Below are positions 5,442 through 9,963 of a stretch of DNA of 9,963 nucleotides, piece after piece (the stretch's first letter is position 1; every line of letters starts with the position of its first letter). Made by a program: the position numbers and the translations under genes. Under the pieces are notes generated by a model. That model searched no databases and was not told the DNA's origin. It was given only the letters and a program-made list of their open reading frames with translations. The stretch is from an uncultured Eubacteriales bacterium (GTDB taxonomy: Bacteria > Bacillota_A > Clostridia > Christensenellales > Aristaeellaceae), in assembly GCA_902775835.1 (NCBI GenBank), contig CACYNZ010000121.1, positions 1 to 9,963 of the forward strand, in the 5' to 3' direction.

Positions 5442-6317
5442 TTACTTTGCTTTTTTTGCCAGCAGATAGGATCCGAACAGACCGCTGTTGATGCCAAGAC
5501 CGGGAGCAACGATGTAGTCCTCCAGACCATGATTCACGGATTCGGAAGAAATGTATCCGCCAAGGTATTCAATGGTTTTTGCACGGATCATGGGGAACAG
5601 GAAATCCTGCTGCATGACGCCGCCGCCAAGAATAATTTTCTCCGGAGAGAAGGACATGATGGCGTTATGGCACATCTGGGCGAGATAATCGGCTTCAATG
5701 GTCCACCCGATATGGGAGGCAGGCAGATTCCTTGAAGAAATGCTCCAGCGCTTTTCCAGGGCAGGACCGCTGGCCAGGCCTTCGAGACAGCCTTTATGAT
5801 AAGGACAGAAGCCTTCCGGAGAGGGATCTTCCGGATGCGGACATATGAGCTGATGACCGAGCTCCGGATGCATCATGCCATGTACCGGTTTTCCGTGGAT
5901 GATCAGCCCCCCGCCCACGCCTGTTCCGATGGTGACATACAGACAGCTGTCCAGGCCTCTGGCGGCGCCCAGCTCGGCTTCGGCCAGGGCTGCGGCATTG
6001 ACATCCGTATCCATATACACCGGAACATTCAGCGCTTTCTGGAAAGCGGGAAGAATGGGATACATTTTCCATGCCAGTTTCGGCGTATGGGTAATATATC
6101 CATACGTGTCAGAACCGGGATGAAGATCAATGGGTCCGAAACAGCCGATTCCCAGGGCGCAGATTCCGTGGAAAGCAAAAAACTGAATCATTTCCGGCAT
6201 GGTTTCTTCGGGTGTCAGGGTGGGAATGGAAACTCTTTCCAGAATTTCCGCATTTTCGTCCAGACAGCTCAAAACCATTTTTGTTCCGCCGGCTTCGAGT
6301 GCACCATATATATTCAT
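5442..6317 (-). CDS. ROK-family sugar kinase, probably fructokinase
   Basis: ROK kinases phosphorylate sugars with ATP in the cytoplasm. The 291 residues show the N-terminal phosphate loop EAGGTK (8-13), the catalytic-base Asp105 in DTDVNAA, the nucleotide-binding TIGTGVGGG (129-137) and the sugar-binding HPELGH (150-155). The zinc site is also present (H155, C171, H174, C177 in CPYHKGC). The CPYH..CLEGLASGPA segment is typical of the YdhR/GmuE/ScrK-type fructokinases, so fructose is the best guess, though other hexoses are possible. ATG 6317 is chosen because GAGGT lies 8 nt upstream; an in-frame TTG at 6332 overlaps that site. It is the first gene of the operon, 11 bp before lysA. No repressor domain is fused, so it is an enzyme and not a ROK regulator. 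Confidence 0.9.
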   Translation of the reverse strand: MNIYGALEAGGTKMVLSCLDENAEILERVSIPTLTPEETMPEMIQFFAFHGICALGIGCFGPIDLHPGSDTYGYITHTPKLAWKMYPILPAFQKALNVPVYMDTDVNAAALAEAELGAARGLDSCLYVTIGTGVGGGLIIHGKPVHGMMHPELGHQLICPHPEDPSPEGFCPYHKGCLEGLASGPALEKRWSISSRNLPASHIGWTIEADYLAQMCHNAIMSFSPEKIILGGGVMQQDFLFPMIRAKTIEYLGGYISSESVNHGLEDYIVAPGLGINSGLFGSYLLAKKAK

Positions 6318-6353
6318 GCAGAAGTACCTCAAAAGAAAATATGTGCAAAAAAA

Positions 6354-6382
6354 AGTCTAATCGAAGTGAGATTGATTGTCAA
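6354..6382 (-). promoter_or_regulatory. Promoter of the kinase-lysA-cas6e operon
   Basis: On the minus strand TTGACA (6382-6377) is separated by 17 bp from TAGACT (6359-6354). Transcription would start near 6347, about 30 nt before the kinase ATG. Its -35 overlaps the -35 of the divergent promoter. Confidence 0.55.
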
Positions 6383-6404
6383 TGATGGAATGTGAGGGTA
6401 CAAT
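6376..6404 (+). promoter_or_regulatory. Promoter of the serine hydrolase-carboxypeptidase unit
   Basis: TTGTCA (6376-6381) is separated by 17 bp from TACAAT (6399-6404), each five of six to consensus. Transcription would start near 6411, 31 nt before the chosen start codon. The hexamer lies in a small inverted repeat ATTGA-TTG-TCAAT (6371-6383) that also holds the opposing -35. Confidence 0.6.
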
Positions 6405-6441
6405 GCACTTATCATGCACTTATTGCAGGGAGGATGCCGAG

Positions 6442-7581
6442 ATGGACGAGAAACGCCTTCAGTCAATCATGGATCATGCCGTGGAAACCGGAGAACTGGC
6501 AGGATGCAGCCTGCTTCTGATAAAGGACAGAACACCCGTATGCTATCTTGAATCGGGGCTTGCGGACCGGGAAAACCATATTCCTGTCCGGCGGGATACC
6601 ATATTCCGGCTGTACAGCCAGTCCAAGCCGATCACCAGCGCGGCGGTCATGTATCTGATCGAGCAGGGAAAGCTGGACCTGATGGATGAAGTCAGAACAT
6701 TTCTTCCGGGGTTTGCGTCCCAGAGCGTGGCAGAGCAGGACGGGCTGAAGCCGGTTATGCGTCCGGTGAGGATTTCGGACCTTCTGTCCATGACATCCGG
6801 GCTTGTCTATCCGGAAGCAGACGCCAGCGGCAGGGCCATGGGTGAACTGTTTGAGGAAAACCGGCAGCGCATGGACCGGGATCAGGGCATGGATACCCTG
6901 GAGTTTGCCAACCGCATGGGCAATTGTCCGCTTGCGTTCCAGCCGGGCCAAATGTTCCGTTACGGGGTCAGCGCGGACGTTCTTGGCGCGGTGGTGGAAG
7001 TGGTCAGCGGAAAACGGTTTGGTGATTTTCTCCGGGAAGTCTTCTTTGAGCCCCTGGGCATGAAGGATACCGCCTTTTATGTGCCGGAAGAAAAAATGCA
7101 CCGGCTGTGCAGATGCTATCAGCGCACGCCGGATGGACTGAAGGAATATCATGTGGATCATCTGTGCGTGAGAGACACGGTAAAAAATCCGCCTTTTGAG
7201 TCCGGCGGCGCAGGACTGTTTTCCACCCTGGACGATTATGCGGCGTTTGCCGGCATGCTGCTTGGCGGCGGAACCTATGAAGGAAAGAGAATTCTCTCGC
7301 CGGGCACCGTGGATTTCATGACCCGGCCCCAGGTGGATGAAACGGGCTGGGATAACCTCACGGGATTCGGCTACGGGAAGCTGATGCGCATCTGCACGGA
7401 TCCGGGAAAAGCTGTTTCCATCAGCCGGGAGGGTGAGTACGGCTGGGATGGCTGGCTGGGCACCTATTTTGCGAATTTCCCGAAGGAAAACATGACATTG
7501 CTTGTCTATCAGAACACGAAAGACACCGGAACAGGCCCGATGGTCAGAAAACTGAGGAACTGCCTTCTGTCCGGTCTATGA
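6442..7581 (+). CDS. Serine hydrolase of the beta-lactamase / class C-like family
   Basis: The 379-residue protein has the penicillin-binding-protein-like fold shared by class C beta-lactamases, D-Ala-D-Ala peptidases and family VIII esterases. The nucleophile motif S-x-x-K is SQSK (S59, K62) in RLYSQSKPIT. The tyrosine of the second motif is probably Y174 in FRYGVSADVLG. The third motif appears as GWDGWLGTYF (334-343) in place of a classical KTG. There is no signal peptide, so a cytoplasmic esterase or peptide hydrolase is more likely than an exported beta-lactamase. ATG 6442 is supported by GGGAGG 8 nt upstream; the longer frame from TTG 6376 would begin before the predicted transcript start. 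The gene for a cell-wall carboxypeptidase follows after 14 bp, so a role in peptidoglycan fragment handling is possible. That role is inference. Confidence 0.85.
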   Translation: MDEKRLQSIMDHAVETGELAGCSLLLIKDRTPVCYLESGLADRENHIPVRRDTIFRLYSQSKPITSAAVMYLIEQGKLDLMDEVRTFLPGFASQSVAEQDGLKPVMRPVRISDLLSMTSGLVYPEADASGRAMGELFEENRQRMDRDQGMDTLEFANRMGNCPLAFQPGQMFRYGVSADVLGAVVEVVSGKRFGDFLREVFFEPLGMKDTAFYVPEEKMHRLCRCYQRTPDGLKEYHVDHLCVRDTVKNPPFESGGAGLFSTLDDYAAFAGMLLGGGTYEGKRILSPGTVDFMTRPQVDETGWDNLTGFGYGKLMRICTDPGKAVSISREGEYGWDGWLGTYFANFPKENMTLLVYQNTKDTGTGPMVRKLRNCLLSGL

Positions 7582-7595
7582 ACGGGGAAAAATGA

Positions 7596-8729
7596 ATGAA
7601 AACCAAACTGTGGACAGGAATTGCCCTGCTGGCAGTGCTTGCAGTGGTGGCTGTTATCCTGCTGTCAGGCGTAATCAGGACATACCCTCAGGTGGTGGAG
7701 GAACAGCAGAGAACGCCCTCGCCGAGTCCGGTATACGGCAATGTGATGGCGGTCACACCGGATCCCAGTCAGCCGACACCGCTTCCGGTGATGAAGAACG
7801 GATCCCGGGGCGTGGCGGTTCAGGCACTTCAGATGAAGCTCAGGGAGCTGGGATATTTCTCGGATGAAGCTGACGGATACTATGGTCCCGTGACGGAGCA
7901 GGCTGTGCTCATCTTTCAGCAGCAGAACGGACTGGATGCGGACGGTGTGGCCGGGCCTATGACCAATGAACTCCTGTTTTCCGGGGAGGCTGCCGCGTTT
8001 ACTGCGACGCCGGAACCTTCTCCGATACCGGCGGCAGTCACGGAGATGCCCGAAAGCACGGACATGGATCAGATGGAGGAAGTGGTTCTGGAGGAGGAGG
8101 TACAGGCGCAGAAAGGATATGTCACGCCTGACGGCTTTCCGCTGCTGGTCAACCGGGAATTTCCTCTTGCAGACGACTATATGCCCTACGACCTGGTGGA
8201 CATGAACGACTACTGTGACAGCGGGATTGTCAGGATCAAGTACAAGGAAACCCAGGGAGAGCGCGAAGCGGTGGATGCCCTGATGGTCATGCTCGGGGAC
8301 GCTGTGGCGGAAGGCATTTCTCCCTGGCAGATCAGTGCGGCCTACCGGACGGTGAAGGATCAGCAGCGGATTTTCAACAACCGGGTAAATGAGTACATGA
8401 AAGAAAACGGACTGAGCCGGTCCAAAGCCAGAAGCGCAACGCGGAAAACCGTGGCGGATCCGGGAACCAGTGAGCATCATCTTGGGACGTGCTTCGATAT
8501 CACGGTACCGGGAACAACCTTTGCGGGCACAGAGCAGGCCAGATGGCTTGGAGAACATTGCTGGGACTACGGCTTTATCCTGCGGTATACGAAGGATAAG
8601 GAAAAAATCACGGGCTTTCTCGCGGAAGCCTGGCATTTCCGGTATGTGGGCGAAGAGCACGCACGGATCATGAGAGACGAAAACCTGTGCCTGGAGGAGT
8701 ATCTGGAAAAATATAAACCTGTCATATAA
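7596..8729 (+). CDS. Membrane-anchored VanY-type D,D-carboxypeptidase with peptidoglycan-binding domain
   Basis: Zinc D-alanyl-D-alanine carboxypeptidases of peptidase family M15 trim the terminal D-Ala of peptidoglycan stem peptides. The 377 residues show a short basic N-terminus and one hydrophobic segment (about 6-27), fitting a signal anchor with the rest outside. A Pro/Ser/Thr-rich linker (40-65) leads to a PG_binding_1 domain (about 67-130, GSRGVAVQALQMKLRELGY...). A second linker with an acidic patch (135-170) follows, then the catalytic domain (about 175-377). Catalytic motifs are SAAYRT (247-252), SEHHLGTCFD (292-301; H294 and D301 as zinc ligands) and EAWH (E344 catalytic, H347 zinc). 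ATG 7596 has GGGGA about 7 nt upstream. It is probably co-transcribed with the serine hydrolase. VanY-like activity does not imply vancomycin resistance without vanA/B-type ligase genes, none of which is present here. Confidence 0.9.
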   Translation: MKTKLWTGIALLAVLAVVAVILLSGVIRTYPQVVEEQQRTPSPSPVYGNVMAVTPDPSQPTPLPVMKNGSRGVAVQALQMKLRELGYFSDEADGYYGPVTEQAVLIFQQQNGLDADGVAGPMTNELLFSGEAAAFTATPEPSPIPAAVTEMPESTDMDQMEEVVLEEEVQAQKGYVTPDGFPLLVNREFPLADDYMPYDLVDMNDYCDSGIVRIKYKETQGEREAVDALMVMLGDAVAEGISPWQISAAYRTVKDQQRIFNNRVNEYMKENGLSRSKARSATRKTVADPGTSEHHLGTCFDITVPGTTFAGTEQARWLGEHCWDYGFILRYTKDKEKITGFLAEAWHFRYVGEEHARIMRDENLCLEEYLEKYKPVI

Positions 8730-8734
8730 TGATG

Positions 8735-8764
8735 TTGTGTTTCTTCAAAGCGAAATGTTATAAT
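8735..8764 (+). promoter_or_regulatory. Promoter of argS (extended -10)
   Basis: A perfect TATAAT (8759-8764) is preceded by TGT, giving an extended -10, with a weak TTGTGT at 8735-8740 (18-bp spacer). The start would be near 8771. No terminator lies between the carboxypeptidase stop and here, so read-through is also possible. No T-box leader fits in the 61 bp available. Confidence 0.55.
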
Positions 8765-8790
8765 GCCCTTTTGTAAGGAGATGGTAGTGA

Positions 8791-9963
8791 ATGGATATGA
8801 TTACCCGGATTGCAGAACTGACTGCCTCCAGTATTGCGGAGCAGTGGAAGGATACGGAGAATCTGCCCGGGGCGGAACAGATCAGGGGATTTCTCGAAGT
8901 ACCGCCGAACCCCGAAATGGGCGATTACGCATTCCCCTGCTTCCGTCTGGCCAAGAGCCTGAGAATGCCTCCGGTGAAGATTGCCCAGCAGCTGTGCGGA
9001 AGCTGGGCGCATGAAGATGTGGCCCGGGTGGAAGCTGCCGGCGGATATATGAACTTTTTCCTGAACCGCGCCAATTTCGCGGAAACCGCCCTGAAGGCCA
9101 TGCTGGAAGCGGGCGAGAATTATGGAAAATCGGATGAAGGAAAGGGAAAGACCATCTGTCTGGATTATTCCTCCATCAATATCGCCAAGCGTTTCCATAT
9201 CGGACATCTGTCCACCACCATGATCGGCAACAGCCTCAAGCGGATCTATGAATTCCTGGGCTATACCACGGTGGGCATCAATCACCTGGGCGACTGGGGA
9301 ACGCAGTTCGGCAAGATGATCTGTGCCTATAAGAAGTGGGGTACCCGGGAAGAAGTGGAAAAGGGCGGCGTGGACGCCATGACGTCTTTGTATGTCCGTT
9401 TCCATGAGGAAGCCGAGAAGGATCCGTCCCTTGAAGATGAGGGCCGTGCCTGGTTCAAGAAGATTGAGGACGGCGATGAAGAGGCTCTGGCCATCTTTGC
9501 CTGGTTCAAGGAAGTCACGCTTCGTGACGCGGCCAAAGTGTATGAAAAGCTGGGCGTTTCCTTTGACAGCTATGCCGGAGAAAGCTTCTATGTGGACAAG
9601 ATGGCTCCCGTGATTCAGGAACTGCGGGACAAGAATCTTCTGGTGCAGAGTGAAGGCGCGTGGGTTGTGGACCTGAGCGAGGACAACATGCCGCCCTGCC
9701 TGATTCTGAAGAAGGATGGCACGACCATCTATGCCACCCGCGACATCACGGCAGCCATTTACCGTCAGAACACCTATCATTTTGACAAGTGTCTGTATGT
9801 GGTGGCGTATCAGCAGGACCTGCATTTCCGTCAGGTTTTCCGTGTGCTGGAGAAGATGGGATACGACTGGGCAAAGGACTGTGTTCATGTATCCTTCGGC
9901 ATGGTCAGCTTTGAGGGTGAGGCGCTGGCAACCCGCAAGGGCAATGTGGTGTACCTGGAAGAC
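8791..9963 (+). CDS. argS: Arginyl-tRNA synthetase (partial, runs off the window)
   Basis: ArgS is a class I aminoacyl-tRNA synthetase that charges tRNA-Arg with arginine. The frame is open from ATG 8791 to the last base, 391 codons, about 70% of the usual 550-580. The N-terminal tRNA-binding domain contains NPEMGDYAFP (40-49). The catalytic domain has the HIGH motif in RFHIGHL (H136-H139) preceded by SSINIAK, then NHLGDWGTQFG (164-174) and ATRDITAAIYR (315-325). The ArgS-type KMSKS counterpart appears as LATRKGNVV (379-387). The C-terminal anticodon-binding domain is beyond the edge. AAGGAG (8775-8780) lies 10 nt before the start. The 376-codon open frame on the opposite strand is a shadow of this codon-biased gene. 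Confidence 0.97.
   Translation, partial: MDMITRIAELTASSIAEQWKDTENLPGAEQIRGFLEVPPNPEMGDYAFPCFRLAKSLRMPPVKIAQQLCGSWAHEDVARVEAAGGYMNFFLNRANFAETALKAMLEAGENYGKSDEGKGKTICLDYSSINIAKRFHIGHLSTTMIGNSLKRIYEFLGYTTVGINHLGDWGTQFGKMICAYKKWGTREEVEKGGVDAMTSLYVRFHEEAEKDPSLEDEGRAWFKKIEDGDEEALAIFAWFKEVTLRDAAKVYEKLGVSFDSYAGESFYVDKMAPVIQELRDKNLLVQSEGAWVVDLSEDNMPPCLILKKDGTTIYATRDITAAIYRQNTYHFDKCLYVVAYQQDLHFRQVFRVLEKMGYDWAKDCVHVSFGMVSFEGEALATRKGNVVYLED

Noticed and set aside
4264..5469. A 401-codon open frame on the plus strand
   Set aside because: It is antisense to lysA, has no ribosome binding site and shows no family motif. The minus strand carries the complete PLP enzyme.
6318..6332. Upstream TTG start for the ROK kinase
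   Set aside because: It overlaps the GAGGT ribosome binding site of ATG 6317, and the five extra residues precede the normal first strand of ROK kinases.
6376..6441. Upstream TTG start for the serine hydrolase
   Set aside because: It coincides with the -35 hexamer and precedes the predicted transcription start; ATG 6442 has a GGGAGG site.
7665..8660. A 331-codon open frame on the minus strand
   Set aside because: It is antisense to the VanY-type carboxypeptidase with full catalytic motifs; the sequence is rich in His/Arg as typical of shadow frames.
7596..8729. Vancomycin-resistance gene cluster
   Set aside because: Only a VanY-type carboxypeptidase is present, with no VanH, VanA/B-type ligase, VanX or VanRS. 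Such carboxypeptidases are common housekeeping enzymes.
8758..9888. A 376-codon open frame on the minus strand
   Set aside because: It lies wholly antisense to argS, whose HIGH and TRKGN motifs are unmistakable. The open frame is a by-product of codon bias and its sequence has no recognisable domain.

Overview
The window looks like chromosomal DNA of a low- to mid-G+C Firmicute (Bacillota). The evidence is Bacillus-type parS sites, strong GGAGG-type ribosome binding sites, sigma-A-like promoters, U-tract terminators and the style of the proteins. The C-terminal half of GAPDH and the ArgS HIGH region read like Erysipelotrichia to me, but that is recalled family resemblance and was not searched. 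The first 2.2 kb is clearly A+T-rich, and the rest is visibly richer in G+C.

Positions 1-861 hold no convincing gene. They carry four perfect copies of the 16-bp ParB (Spo0J) site parS (107, 516, 612, 715), a 16-bp direct repeat, and a more G+C-rich island at about 244-492. Next comes an MBL-fold metallohydrolase gene (862-1731) with its own promoter. The 499-bp gap after it contains a cluster of DnaA-box-like 9-mers within nested inverted repeats (1755-1906). Further small hairpins and an intrinsic terminator (2095-2119) follow. parS and DnaA-box clusters together suggest proximity to the replication origin, although dnaA, dnaN, parA and parB are not visible.

The glycolytic gene gap (2231-3262) has its own promoter and a strong terminator. 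It converges on a minus-strand operon that ends at a separate terminator. Read in its own direction, that operon is a ROK-family sugar kinase, probably a fructokinase (6317-5442), then a lysA-type decarboxylase (5430-4174), then a full-length Cas6e (CasE/Cse3) CRISPR-RNA endoribonuclease (4143-3529). No other cas gene and no CRISPR array is present. This orphan cas6e inside a metabolic operon is the most unusual feature here.

A compact divergent promoter region (6354-6404) drives the kinase operon leftward and a two-gene unit rightward. In it the two -35 hexamers lie almost on top of each other. The rightward unit encodes a beta-lactamase-fold serine hydrolase (6442-7581) and a membrane-anchored VanY-type D,D-carboxypeptidase with a peptidoglycan-binding domain (7596-8729). 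Arginyl-tRNA synthetase (argS, from 8791) follows with its own promoter and runs off the end of the window.
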